Counted from the first letter of the stretch, positions 1 to 8,330 are shown. The stretch is 24,806 bases of DNA from CAYUNA01 sp047629355 (GCA_047629355.1 JBLHWU010000088.1:1-24806); one strand, 5' to 3'. Notes: generated from the letters alone by a model not told the origin. Made by a program: numbers and translations.

Positions 1-1
1 T

Positions 2-100
2 ATCACTTTTCATAATGACCAATTAGCTAAACCTCTTAAATGGAAATTTAAAGGTTTTTCAAAAGCTAAGAGATTATTTAATTTTGTTGTGAAAAATTAA
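2..100 (+). CDS. C-terminal end of an IS630-like transposase (partial, enters from outside the window)
   Basis: An open frame from base 2 to the TAA at 98-100 encodes the last 32 residues of a protein that begins upstream of the window. It contains HNDQLAKPLKWKFKGF, which resembles the extreme C-terminus of IS630/Tc1-mariner-like DDE transposases, where an asparagine, a KPxxW patch and a basic tail are usual. The catalytic DDE residues would lie upstream and cannot be checked, so whether this is an intact transposase or a remnant is unknown. A 92-bp palindrome with TA-flanked tips begins 65 bases downstream, which fits the TA target preference of this transposase group. The family call rests on a short match from memory. 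Confidence 0.6.
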   Translation: MTFHNDQLAKPLKWKFKGFSKAKRLFNFVVKN

Positions 101-165
101 TGAGGCATTGCAGTAGTTAATACCCTGACCGTTCCTTCAAAAATATATTAACATCTTATTTTTAA

Positions 166-257
166 TAGACTTTATGAATGAGTATCTTTTTTAGAATTGC
201 AAATAATTGATAATCAATAGTTTGCGAATTATCCAGAGTCGCCATTCATAAAGTCTA
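166..257. repeat. Palindromic element A (92 bp, TA-GACTT tips)
   Basis: The arms TAGACTTTATGAATG (166-180) and CATTCATAAAGTCTA (243-257) are perfect 15-base inverted repeats. The centre is itself palindromic (TTGATAATCAA flanked by GCAAA and TTTGC), so nearly the whole element can fold into one hairpin. The outermost TA at each end looks like a TA target duplication. The left arm and its outer flank are the same as the left end of element C at 13143, extending outward to TTTTTAATAGACTT. This suggests a short member of the family described at 4370. Confidence 0.75.
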
Positions 258-514
258 ATCAAAATAAATTCTTCCTTATTTTCTCTCGAAACTTGAAAAC
301 TGTAAATTCCTCTTTTGTAATCTTTCAATCGATTTCCTCCTTCTCAAGTACAGTGCAAAGATACGCCGAAAGTAAATCTAAAAAAATGACCCGCATCATA
401 AAATTAGCTGATAGTAATCATGGCAATAAATGATGAAAAAAGAGTAGGTGATTTGTGGAATTTGAGAAAGTTTTCACTCGTCACGCTTCATATACTCGGA
501 ATTTTTTCCTCTTC

Positions 515-558
515 AAAACAGTACTCGCGCAGCTACGGGCAGCGTGTACTGTGTTTTT
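515..558 (+). terminator. Terminator-like hairpin
   Basis: AAAACAGTAC at 515-524 pairs with GTACTGTGTTTT from 546, with an inner CGC/GCG pair and a loop containing CTACGGG, followed by a T-run. It would work as an intrinsic terminator on the plus strand. No plus-strand gene that it would serve is seen apart from the transposase end at base 100, 415 bases upstream, so its role is uncertain. Confidence 0.45.
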
Positions 559-675
559 TAAAGCTTGAAAATCTTATGATTTTCCCATTTTTCAACGTTT
601 TAGAAAACTTTTGTTACTTATATATGCGTTGAATGTTTTACCTTTCCCTTTCCAAAAAAAGAATCACTTGTCAAT

Positions 676-3600
676 ATGAAAAATAAGCACTTTTTTATCC
701 TTCTGTTGTTTTTACCTTTTTTGTCATTCGGGCAATCCACTCAAAATGCGCACCGCATTTATGTGCTGGGTAATTTTGTGGACATTACCAATCAGCCTCT
801 ATTTCAAAAAAACTTAGCGAACCTGTTTGCACAAGGCGACGCCCCTTTTACCTTGGTATTAAACGGGGATTTGGTTGACCGAAAAATAGGAGACGCCAAC
901 AACGATGACCTTCTTGAACCGTTGCGGCAATTGATGGATTTGATTGAAGAATATCCAGGCGGAAGCATCCTTATGGTATCGGGTGACCGCGATTGGAACG
1001 CCAGCAAGCGCGGTGGACAGAAAAGTTTGGAGAACCTGCAAGATCGGCTGAAAGACTATCGAAAGTCGAAAGGTTACAAACGCATCAATTGGGTCACAAA
1101 AGACGGATGCCCTGGTCCAGAAGCTATTGAAATCAATGAAAACCTAACGATTGTGGGCATCGACTCGCAGTGGTGGAATCATCCTTTTGATAAGCCTCGC
1201 CCCTCAGATGCAGCCTGCGACGTAGCAACACCAGAGAAATTTGCGGAGGAATTGGAAGAGCTAATTATTAAAAATAAGGGTAAAAATGTGCTGCTCGTTG
1301 GTCATCATCCATTTTATTCTTTAGGAAATTATGGTGGCAACTTTTCATTGGGTACACATTTATTACCACTACCTTTGGTAGGGTCTTTTAAAACGGCTTT
1401 TAGCAAAAATATTGGTGGCGTCAACGATATTTCTAATGAACGATTAACCAAATATGTCGAGACTTTAAATAATATTTTTTACAAATATGATAACCTCATT
1501 TTTGCGGCAGGACATGAGAAAAATCAGCAAATAATTCGACAAGATAAAAACTACTTACTTAACAGCGGGGCACCGATGAAAGGGAGGTATGCAGCGGAAG
1601 ACTCAGATACTTGGTTAAGTGAAAATCAGGCTGGATTGTTAGAATTGACCTATTTAAATAATGGCGAAATTCAAGCGGGTTTCTGGCGTTTTCAAAATAA
1701 GGAAGTGTTGGCATTACAGGAAAATTTTATCTTATATCATGCTATCTGTGGTGGTGGAGAATTGCCAAAAGCGGATAATATTTTATACAATACTGCTTAT
1801 GTCCCTTGCCGTCCGGAAGGGCAGGCAGCTAAGAAAATGAGTCGTTCTTTTGATGAAGCGACGTCCGTTGTTGCCAGTACAAACTATGAGGGTGGTGGCT
1901 GGAAACAGTTTTGGTTTGGTAAGCATTATCGGACGACTTGGGCAACTTCAGTCAGTGTTCCTTACTTAAATTTGGATACGACTTATAGCGGTTTGACTGT
2001 TTTTGCTAAAGGCAATTCAATCTACAAAATGAAGTTGAAATTAAAGTCGGAAAATGGCACGATTTATAGTTTTCGTTCCTTTAAAGAAGACCTAACGAAA
2101 AAGCTAAATTACCGATTGCAGGGTACTGTTGTAGCAGATGTCTTGCGCGACCAAATTTCGACCGAACATCCTTACAGTCTGCTGATTGTTGATGAATTGA
2201 TGAGGGAGTTGGATGTTTTGCATACTTCACCGCAATTGTATGTGCTGCCTGATGATGCTAAATTGGGGGCTTTTCGAGTAGAGTACGGCAACCTTTTTGG
2301 TGTTTTGGAGGAAAAACCAGGTAAATTTAATCAAGACGGGGAGATTTTTGGAAATGCAGATAAAATAGTGACAACGAATAAATTAATTGACGAATTGTTT
2401 TCTGAAAATAAGCATGCAGTGTCACAAAAAGCTTACGTGCGGGCACGGCTTTTGGACGTTTTGATTGGTGATTGGGGAAGGCAAGAGGACAATTGGAAAT
2501 GGGCAGCTTTTAAAAAGAAAAAACAGACGAAATATCAACCTATTCCACGCGACCGCGATCATGCTTTTTCTAAGCAAGATGGAGTCGTACCGTGGTTGGC
2601 GGATCGACAATTTGGCTTGCAGCAAGTGGAGGGTTTTCGGAACAAAATCAAGGGAATGCAAAGTCTCATGTATCAGGCGCGGCACTTGGATAGATTTGTG
2701 GCAACGGAAGCTGACCGAGAGACGTGGATGAAGCAGGCAAAGTATATTCAGGAAGAAGTTTCGGCGGGAGATATTGATGTTGCTGTGGCGAAAATGCCGG
2801 CAGAAGTTCAGCCGTTCGCCGCGAAAGAAATTGCGGAAAAGTTGAAAGTTCGTTTGCAAGATTTGGATAAATATGCGGAGGAATATTATGCTTTGTTGGC
2901 GAAAGAAGTCGAAGTGACGGGGTCGAATAAAAAGGATATTTTCGTAGCAGAATATTTAGAAAATGGCGATTTGACAGTTGAAATGTATGATGATAAAAAT
3001 GGGGAGAAAGGCAAGGAAGCGTTGTATCAAAGAACGTTTAAAGCAGGAGAAACGAAGCAGGTCCGAATTTTTGGTTTAGGCAATGATGATACTTTTGAAA
3101 TAAAAGGAGGCGGGGAAAAAGGCGTAAAATTAGCTGTTTTTGGTGGGCCGGGCGATGATGATTTTACAGATGAAGCAACTTTGAAAACTAAAATCTGGGA
3201 CAAAGGTAGCAGTTCAACTTACGATTTAAATGGAGATGCTAAAGTCGTCAACCATTGGAATAAACACCTTTACGAATATGACCGACAGCGATTTGAATAC
3301 AAACGGTTGATTCCACAATTTCACTTGAATTATAATAGATTTAATGGCTTTGGTGCAGCAATTGGCGGAACATTGGTAACGCAAAATTATAAGAAGGACG
3401 ATTACGCTACAAAGCATTTTTTCGGTGTAACCTTAACTTCAGAAGACAATAAATCACTGTATTATTTCAGTCGATTTCATCAAGTGATTCGAGATTGGGA
3501 TGTATTGATTGATGGTGGGTGGTCGAATCCTTCAACGCAAAATAATTATTTTGGAATCGGCAATGAAACGGTGAAAAATGACGAAGCGGTGGACGAAGGG

Positions 3601-4356
3601 TTTAATCAAATTAATTTAGATAAATCTTGGCTGAAAGTCGGGGCTGGGCGTGAATTTTGGAAAAATAGCTCCCTTGATTTGATGGTTGGTTTAGAAAGTA
3701 CTGAATCAGAAGTGTTAGACCAAATCACAATTTTGAATTCTGACGCAGAAGAATTTGGTAAATTTGAAACGTTGGATATGCTACCCGTTTCTTTGGCTTT
3801 AGACTTGGATTTTAGAGACGAAAGAATTCAACCGTATAATGGAACGCGCGCATTTTTTAAATATGAAAACGCCACGATTCTTAATGATGAAAATTTAAAT
3901 TACGGGGTTTTAGAAGGTATTCTGGAATACTATTTTTCTACAAAAACAGCCCTTCCTGTAACCTTTGGTCTTAAAATTGGTGGTGAAACTTCTCACGGAG
4001 ATGTTCCATTTTACAAACGACCTGCTTTGGGTGCGACGAATGGTTTGCGTGGCTACTTTCAAAACCGTTTTTCCGATGAATCTTTGTTGTTTTTCAATGC
4101 GTCTTTACGTTTTCAGTTTTTGGAAAAACAATCTGCTTCATTGCCTATTAAATGCGGTTTGGAAATTTTCTATGACCGTGGTCGCGTCTTTGGTAATAAT
4201 GGCGATAGCAACGAATGGCATGCTGGATATGGCGCAGGTTTTTACTTTTTGCCCTTTAGTGAAAGTTTTCGGGTGACAGTATCAATGGCGTTTTCGAGAG
4301 AGGAGGATTTCTTTCCAATGATTGGGGTTGGGACGCCCTTGGGGAGTCGAAAATAA
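676..4356 (+). CDS. Large secreted envelope protein: metallophosphatase-like domain, kinase-like motif region and outer-membrane barrel
   Basis: The 1226-residue product has a clear signal peptide (residues 1-20, ending SFGQS). Residues 25-300 resemble calcineurin-like phosphoesterases: GD at 64-65, GDRDW at 103-107, GHHP at 209-212 and GHE at 279-281. The first-motif aspartate appears as asparagine (LGNF, N33), and the final GHxH reads GHEK, so two usual metal ligands seem to be missing. Residues 590-635 carry IGDWGRQEDNW and PIPRDRDHAF, resembling the GDxDRHxDN and DRD patches of a Bacteroidota domain that looks kinase-like. From about residue 880 to the end lies a strand-rich region with LRGY at 1124-1127, typical of BamA/D15-type surface-antigen barrels. 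An outer-membrane location with an outward or periplasmic N-terminal part is inferred. The gene stands alone and ends 13 bases before palindrome B. The architecture is well supported; the catalytic function is unknown. Confidence 0.85.
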   Translation: MKNKHFFILLLFLPFLSFGQSTQNAHRIYVLGNFVDITNQPLFQKNLANLFAQGDAPFTLVLNGDLVDRKIGDANNDDLLEPLRQLMDLIEEYPGGSILMVSGDRDWNASKRGGQKSLENLQDRLKDYRKSKGYKRINWVTKDGCPGPEAIEINENLTIVGIDSQWWNHPFDKPRPSDAACDVATPEKFAEELEELIIKNKGKNVLLVGHHPFYSLGNYGGNFSLGTHLLPLPLVGSFKTAFSKNIGGVNDISNERLTKYVETLNNIFYKYDNLIFAAGHEKNQQIIRQDKNYLLNSGAPMKGRYAAEDSDTWLSENQAGLLELTYLNNGEIQAGFWRFQNKEVLALQENFILYHAICGGGELPKADNILYNTAYVPCRPEGQAAKKMSRSFDEATSVVASTNYEGGGWKQFWFGKHYRTTWATSVSVPYLNLDTTYSGLTVFAKGNSIYKMKLKLKSENGTIYSFRSFKEDLTKKLNYRLQGTVVADVLRDQISTEHPYSLLIVDELMRELDVLHTSPQLYVLPDDAKLGAFRVEYGNLFGVLEEKPGKFNQDGEIFGNADKIVTTNKLIDELFSENKHAVSQKAYVRARLLDVLIGDWGRQEDNWKWAAFKKKKQTKYQPIPRDRDHAFSKQDGVVPWLADRQFGLQQVEGFRNKIKGMQSLMYQARHLDRFVATEADRETWMKQAKYIQEEVSAGDIDVAVAKMPAEVQPFAAKEIAEKLKVRLQDLDKYAEEYYALLAKEVEVTGSNKKDIFVAEYLENGDLTVEMYDDKNGEKGKEALYQRTFKAGETKQVRIFGLGNDDTFEIKGGGEKGVKLAVFGGPGDDDFTDEATLKTKIWDKGSSSTYDLNGDAKVVNHWNKHLYEYDRQRFEYKRLIPQFHLNYNRFNGFGAAIGGTLVTQNYKKDDYATKHFFGVTLTSEDNKSLYYFSRFHQVIRDWDVLIDGGWSNPSTQNNYFGIGNETVKNDEAVDEGFNQINLDKSWLKVGAGREFWKNSSLDLMVGLESTESEVLDQITILNSDAEEFGKFETLDMLPVSLALDLDFRDERIQPYNGTRAFFKYENATILNDENLNYGVLEGILEYYFSTKTALPVTFGLKIGGETSHGDVPFYKRPALGATNGLRGYFQNRFSDESLLFFNASLRFQFLEKQSASLPIKCGLEIFYDRGRVFGNNGDSNEWHAGYGAGFYFLPFSESFRVTVSMAFSREEDFFPMIGVGTPLGSRK

Positions 4357-4369
4357 GATTGTTTTTCAT

Positions 4370-4530
4370 TAGACTTGTTACCCTTTAATAAATACTCGAC
4401 TGAAAATATCTTTTTTCGCTATTTTCCTTTAAAAAATCATTCAATAGAGGGACTATTCAATGATTTTTTTAAAGAAAACTAGCAAAAAAATCTAAATTTC
4501 ATACAAGCATTTTAAAGGGTAACAAGTCTA
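4370..4530. repeat. Palindromic element B (161 bp)
   Basis: TAGACTTGTTACCCTTTAA at 4370-4388 and its exact reverse complement at 4512-4530 form 19-base perfect terminal repeats. The interior is also complementary: a left core from TTTTTTCG at 4411 through TTTAAAAAATC matches a right core TTTTTTTAAAGAAAACTAGC, and CATTCAATAG faces CTATTCAATG across a tiny centre. The outer flanks show orientation: TTTTTAATAGACTT lies on the right here but on the left in elements A and C, so this copy is inverted. It begins 13 bases after the stop of the large envelope gene. It could act as a terminator or mRNA 3' hairpin as well as being a mobile relic. Confidence 0.85.
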
Positions 4531-4623
4531 TTAAAAACTCTTGCAATTTTATTGACAGATTTTGTAAAATCGGAGCGATTGATGAAGGAAGTGCTTAATT
4601 TTGTCGTTTACGGAAAATATTCT

Positions 4624-4739
4624 TGTTGTGCTGTTTTTTGTGTGTAAAGGGCATACTCTTGTGGTCGCCCAATGTCGCGTTTCTGCTATACGTTGGGCGA
4701 CCATAAGGGTAGGTTCCTATACACGAAAAACACACAACA
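4624..4739. repeat. Nested palindrome F just upstream of the FG-GAP gene
   Basis: The inner arms TGGTCGCCCAA (4662-4672) and TTGGGCGACCA (4693-4703) are perfect 11-base inverted repeats. Pairing continues outward with wobbles and bulges to TGTTGTG at 4624 against CACAACA ending at 4739. The whole 116 bp can therefore fold into one long hairpin. Its sequence is unrelated to elements A-E. It ends 22 bases before the start codon at 4762, so it either precedes the promoter or forms the 5' leader. Together with element B it fills the 405-bp gap between the two genes. Confidence 0.7.
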
Positions 4740-4761
4740 TTCAAATAAAAACATCTATTTA

Positions 4762-7017
4762 ATGAAGCATTTTTTATCGAAAATTACGCTATTAACACTC
4801 TTGATGCCTTGTTTTATACAAGCACAAAATTTCTACGATGATTTATCAATTCCTGTCACAATTGATGGTGAATCAAGGGTCAATGGCTTCGCAGGAGGGC
4901 ACAATACACCGCAATTTTCGGAAGTTGATTTTAATAATGATGGCTTGCAAGATTTGTATGTTTTTGACCGAGAAGGTGGGGTGAGCCGTACTTATTTACA
5001 AGTGATGGAAAGTGGTGTTCCGCATTATGAATATGCGCCAGCGTACCAGCGAAGTTTTCCAGAATTGAGCAATTGGGTCTTGATGCGCGATTATAATGCA
5101 GACGGCGCGGTTGATATTTTTGCGAGCGCTGCGTCCGAAGGTGTGCCAGGCATGAAGGTATTTCGGGGCTATTTTGACAACAATGTTTTAAAATTTGAAG
5201 CGGTTGATTTCTACAATGGATTCTTATTTAATGTGTTAACTTTCCAGTTGTCAAACGGTATTCATACCAATGTTGAAATTACTAATATTGACTATCCTGC
5301 GTTGGATGATATTGACAATGATAGTGATTTGGATGTCTTGAGTTTTGATGGCGGCGGTTCGCATGTGGTTTGGTATCGAAATATGTCGATTGAAAATGGA
5401 TATGGCGTCGATTCTTTGATTTTTGAATTGGAAGAAGATTGCTGGGGTGGTTTTCAAGAATCTGGGTTGAGTCCTGAAATTACTTTGAGCGATATACCTG
5501 GCGAATGTGTGAATGGTCAACCAAATAATCCAATTGTAGATGAACGTCATGCAGGGTCTACGATTTTGACTTTCGATGAAGACAATGACATTGATAGAGA
5601 GATTCTGATTGGTGATTTGATTAGTGCAAATATGGTGCGATTACATGACGCAGGAACGCTCGACGAAGCATGGATGAATGAGCAAGATATAGCTTATCCA
5701 AATTACGATGTTTCAGTAGATATTAACTATCCTGCGGCTTTTTATATGGATGTTGATTTTGATGGAGTAAATGATTTAATTGCTGCGCCGAATGAAACCA
5801 ACAACTCACCAAATTACGATGTAGCCTGGTTTTATAAAAATACGAATACGACAGAAAGCCCTGTTTTCGATTTTCAACAACGAGATTTTTTGACGGAAAC
5901 GATGATTGATTTGGGCGAGAATGCCTACCCTGCAATTGCGGATGTGACCGGTGATGGTTTACTGGATATTGTCGTTGGAAATGTCGGCTATTTTTTACCT
6001 AATGGTACCTTGGATGTACGGATGTTTCTTTTTGAAAATACAGGCGCTGCAACTTCCCCTGCGTTCACTTTAACAGATAACGATTGGTTGGGTTTTAATC
6101 AATATAGTTCGGCGACCAATGCGTTTCAACCGACGTTTGGCGATTTGGATAATGATGGTGATTTAGACCTTTTAGTAGGAGAAAATACGGGTTGGTTGTT
6201 CTTTGCAGAAAATACGGCTGGCGCGGGCAATCCAATGACTTTTGGTGCGGTGATTCCGCATTGGCAAGATATTAATGTTGGGCAGCGGTCTTCGCCAACG
6301 ATTGCGGATGTGAACCAAGATGGCAAGCCTGATTTGGTGATTGGTGAGCGCAATAAATTTATCAATTATTTACCAAATCAAGGAACTGCCACGAATCCTA
6401 TGTTTGACCCAGACCCTTCAAGTGCAGTGAATTCCAGCTTTTTTGGAGAAATTACCGCAACGGATAATACGCAAGCAGTAACGGCATTTTCTACGCCTTT
6501 GTTAGTGCCTTTTGAAGATAAATTCCGTTTGTTTTTAGGAAATGAAGATGGCAAAATTTGGCAATATGACAACATTGGCGGCGATGTCTCTGGTGCTTTT
6601 GTACGGTCGTCTAATTTTGTTGGTCAGGTAGATGAAGGGCGCGAAACTTCATTGGCAGCAGCAGATTTGGACAACGATGGTTTTCTAGATTTTGTAGTTG
6701 GCAATCGTCGTGGCGGCTTACGCGTAGTTTCGACTGATATTTTGGTTGAACCGTTAAGTACTGGAGAGCAGTCGACAACTTTTACTTTTGATTTATTCCC
6801 AAATCCAGTAAGTGATAAAGTGATTTTAAATTTAAAAAATGTCAATAGCAACGATATTTCTTGTACTTTATATAACGCTTTAGGAATTGCTATAGAAACG
6901 CGTTCAATTACGCAAATGAATACCGAAATGAATGTGAAGAACTTAGCGACGGGCGTCTATTTTTGTGAAATAACGGCTGGAAAAGAGCGATTTGTACAGC
7001 GATTTGTGAAGCAGTAG
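4762..7017 (+). CDS. Secreted FG-GAP/VCBS repeat protein with T9SS type A sorting domain
   Basis: The chosen ATG gives a 751-residue protein with a standard signal peptide (MKHFLSKITLLTLLMPCFIQAQ). An in-frame ATG 30 codons upstream lies inside palindrome F and would bury the signal peptide, so it is rejected. At least eight calcium-binding FG-GAP/VCBS motifs of the form DxDxDGxxD are visible, for example DFNNDGLQDLYVFD, DVTGDGLLDIVVGN, DLDNDGDLDLLVGE and DVNQDGKPDLVIGE. They probably build a beta-propeller-like domain exposed outside the cell. The last 80 or so residues (FPNPVSDK, LYNALG, LATGVYFCEI) are a type A sorting domain, which sends the protein through the type IX secretion system and is then cleaved. 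The ligand is unknown; adhesion is a guess. A hairpin terminator follows at 7030. Confidence 0.9.
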   Translation: MKHFLSKITLLTLLMPCFIQAQNFYDDLSIPVTIDGESRVNGFAGGHNTPQFSEVDFNNDGLQDLYVFDREGGVSRTYLQVMESGVPHYEYAPAYQRSFPELSNWVLMRDYNADGAVDIFASAASEGVPGMKVFRGYFDNNVLKFEAVDFYNGFLFNVLTFQLSNGIHTNVEITNIDYPALDDIDNDSDLDVLSFDGGGSHVVWYRNMSIENGYGVDSLIFELEEDCWGGFQESGLSPEITLSDIPGECVNGQPNNPIVDERHAGSTILTFDEDNDIDREILIGDLISANMVRLHDAGTLDEAWMNEQDIAYPNYDVSVDINYPAAFYMDVDFDGVNDLIAAPNETNNSPNYDVAWFYKNTNTTESPVFDFQQRDFLTETMIDLGENAYPAIADVTGDGLLDIVVGNVGYFLPNGTLDVRMFLFENTGAATSPAFTLTDNDWLGFNQYSSATNAFQPTFGDLDNDGDLDLLVGENTGWLFFAENTAGAGNPMTFGAVIPHWQDINVGQRSSPTIADVNQDGKPDLVIGERNKFINYLPNQGTATNPMFDPDPSSAVNSSFFGEITATDNTQAVTAFSTPLLVPFEDKFRLFLGNEDGKIWQYDNIGGDVSGAFVRSSNFVGQVDEGRETSLAAADLDNDGFLDFVVGNRRGGLRVVSTDILVEPLSTGEQSTTFTFDLFPNPVSDKVILNLKNVNSNDISCTLYNALGIAIETRSITQMNTEMNVKNLATGVYFCEITAGKERFVQRFVKQ

Positions 7018-7029
7018 CGTTTTTGTGAA

Positions 7030-7062
7030 AAAACATGGAGATTTTTAAAATCACCATGTTTT
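7030..7062 (+). terminator. Hairpin terminator after the FG-GAP gene
   Basis: AAAACATGG at 7030-7038 pairs with CCATGTTTT at 7054-7062 and encloses a further ATTTT/AAAAT stem. It starts 13 bases after the stop codon. The T tract is short (four), so termination efficiency is uncertain. Confidence 0.55.
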
Positions 7063-7182
7063 AAACTTAAAAATACCCTGTCACAAAAAAAATAAGAAAA
7101 TCTTGAATTTTCGTGTTTTGGCTTCGATTTTGTACTGTGTAAGTTAGTCTCAAATTTAGAAAAGAAACAAACTGAACAAACA

Positions 7183-8226
7183 ATGTCAGTCAATCAAACA
7201 TCGAAGTGGTTGACAGTCTGTTTATACTACAATGAACCTTGGGAAGAATTTTTACTCCAAGGCGTCAAACCCTATGTGGACGTAGTGATGCAGGCTGGAA
7301 TCGCGGATTATTATTATTATCAAAGATGTTGGGAGAGAGGACCACACATTAGGTTGTGGTTTAAAGGCAACGCAGAAGTGTTGTCTAATATTCTCAGACC
7401 CAATTTGGAAGAGCACTTCCGGCAATACTTTGAATCTCGACCCTCCCTTCGGCAAGAACCCTCCTATCCCGATAAATTTCCTGTTAATGCAAAATGGTAT
7501 CCAAATGATTCTATACAATATGTAGAGAACATGTTTCGTGATTACGATTTTGGTGGCTCAGTCGTGTATTTTATTGCCCAAAAGCAATTCAATGCTTCCT
7601 CTAATATTGTCTTAGAAAGCCTCAAAAATAAAGGCAAACGTTGGACGTATGATGATGCAGTGAGTACGGCGATGAAGTTGCATTTGAGTTTTGCCTTTGC
7701 AATAGGAATGGATTTGGAAGAAATGCAATTTTTTTTTGAAAGAATGTGGCAGAGTTGGGAACCCGACTCGGCAATCAATGCTCTGCAATTCAATCAAAAA
7801 ACTGCTTCAAAAGATAAATTACTGCATTCTTTCCAACAAGCATATCGTTTGCAAGAACGTGATTTAACCGCGTTTGCCAATGCACTTTGGGAAGCACTCG
7901 AAAATGACCGCAACCTTGGACAAGAAGCTTATGAAGATTGGATTCATCGAAACATCAATGTGAATATTGAGATGGGATTGGTTCAAGAAGCGGGTAGGAT
8001 TGGGGAGAAAAATGGTGGTTTTCAATTAAAAATTAAAAATCTAGCTACTGAAAAAGCACCACTTTGGAAATTATATGCGGAGTTTATCCATCAATCTAAT
8101 AATCGAGTAGGCATTCGTGGAAAGGACGAAGGATATTTATTCTATGTATTAAAAAATAGTTTGAAAGCTGTTTTAGAAAATGAAAAAACAATGCAATACC
8201 GACAAAAAGTTAAAAATAATTTTTAA
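7183..8226 (+). CDS. Orphan thiopeptide-type bacteriocin biosynthesis protein (lantibiotic dehydratase C-terminal-like domain)
   Basis: The 347-residue soluble protein begins with SKWLTVCLYYNEPWEEFLLQ and has YYYYQRCWERGPHIRLWFKG near residues 45-65. This is the pattern of the SpaB C-terminal / 'thiopeptide-type bacteriocin biosynthesis' domain: a tryptophan-rich opening, then RxxexGPHIRLR. In LanB dehydratases this domain eliminates glutamate from glutamylated Ser/Thr to give dehydroamino acids; in many Bacteroidota it is a separate protein beside the glutamylating half. Here no dehydratase, cyclase, precursor peptide or exporter is seen on either side: the neighbours are an FG-GAP protein and folD. 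The length is usual for the stand-alone form. A strong terminator at 8294 closes the unit. Family call is firm; the substrate and partner are unknown. Confidence 0.8.
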   Translation: MSVNQTSKWLTVCLYYNEPWEEFLLQGVKPYVDVVMQAGIADYYYYQRCWERGPHIRLWFKGNAEVLSNILRPNLEEHFRQYFESRPSLRQEPSYPDKFPVNAKWYPNDSIQYVENMFRDYDFGGSVVYFIAQKQFNASSNIVLESLKNKGKRWTYDDAVSTAMKLHLSFAFAIGMDLEEMQFFFERMWQSWEPDSAINALQFNQKTASKDKLLHSFQQAYRLQERDLTAFANALWEALENDRNLGQEAYEDWIHRNINVNIEMGLVQEAGRIGEKNGGFQLKIKNLATEKAPLWKLYAEFIHQSNNRVGIRGKDEGYLFYVLKNSLKAVLENEKTMQYRQKVKNNF

Positions 8227-8293
8227 GAAAAAAGAGGATTTATTAAGTACTATTCTAAAAAAAATCGCTGTTACTAAAAAAATAAAAAACAAT

Positions 8294-8330
8294 AAAGGGT
8301 TTTTCCAGTAGGAAAAGCCCTTTTGTTTTT
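8294..8330 (+). terminator. Strong intrinsic terminator
   Basis: AAAGGGTTTTTCC (8294-8306), loop AGTA, and GGAAAAGCCCTTT (8311-8323) form a 13-pair stem with one G-T wobble, followed by TGTTTTT. It lies about 70 bases after the stop of the thiopeptide-type gene and separates it from folD. Confidence 0.8.

Larger units (their letters stand above)
101..675. other. Intergenic region with a palindrome and a terminator-like hairpin
   Basis: No convincing gene is seen. A 70-codon frame at 420-632 runs through a strong hairpin and has no recognisable features. The stretch holds palindrome A (166-257), the hairpin at 515-558, and a second small hairpin near 566-584 (GAAAATC, TTAT, GATTTTC). The AT-rich piece at 600-675 should hold the promoter of the gene at 676; TACCTTTC at 639-646 is a weak match to a Bacteroidota -7 box, with TTG at 611-613 spaced rather far away. 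Confidence 0.6.

Noticed and set aside
420..632. 70-codon plus-strand frame before the large envelope gene
   Set aside because: It runs through a strong terminator-like hairpin, lacks a recognisable domain or signal, and has a composition like intergenic DNA.
2422..2859. 145-codon minus-strand frame inside the envelope gene
   Set aside because: It is entirely antisense to a well-supported gene and rich in His, Phe and Arg as expected of a shadow frame.
4370..4530. Palindromes after genes considered as integron attC sites
   Set aside because: The GTTRRRY/RYYYAAC core pairs are absent, the arms are perfect from the tips inward, and there is no integrase or cassette array.
4672..4761. N-terminal extension of the first FG-GAP protein
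   Set aside because: It lies in palindrome F and would place 30 polar residues before a normal signal peptide.
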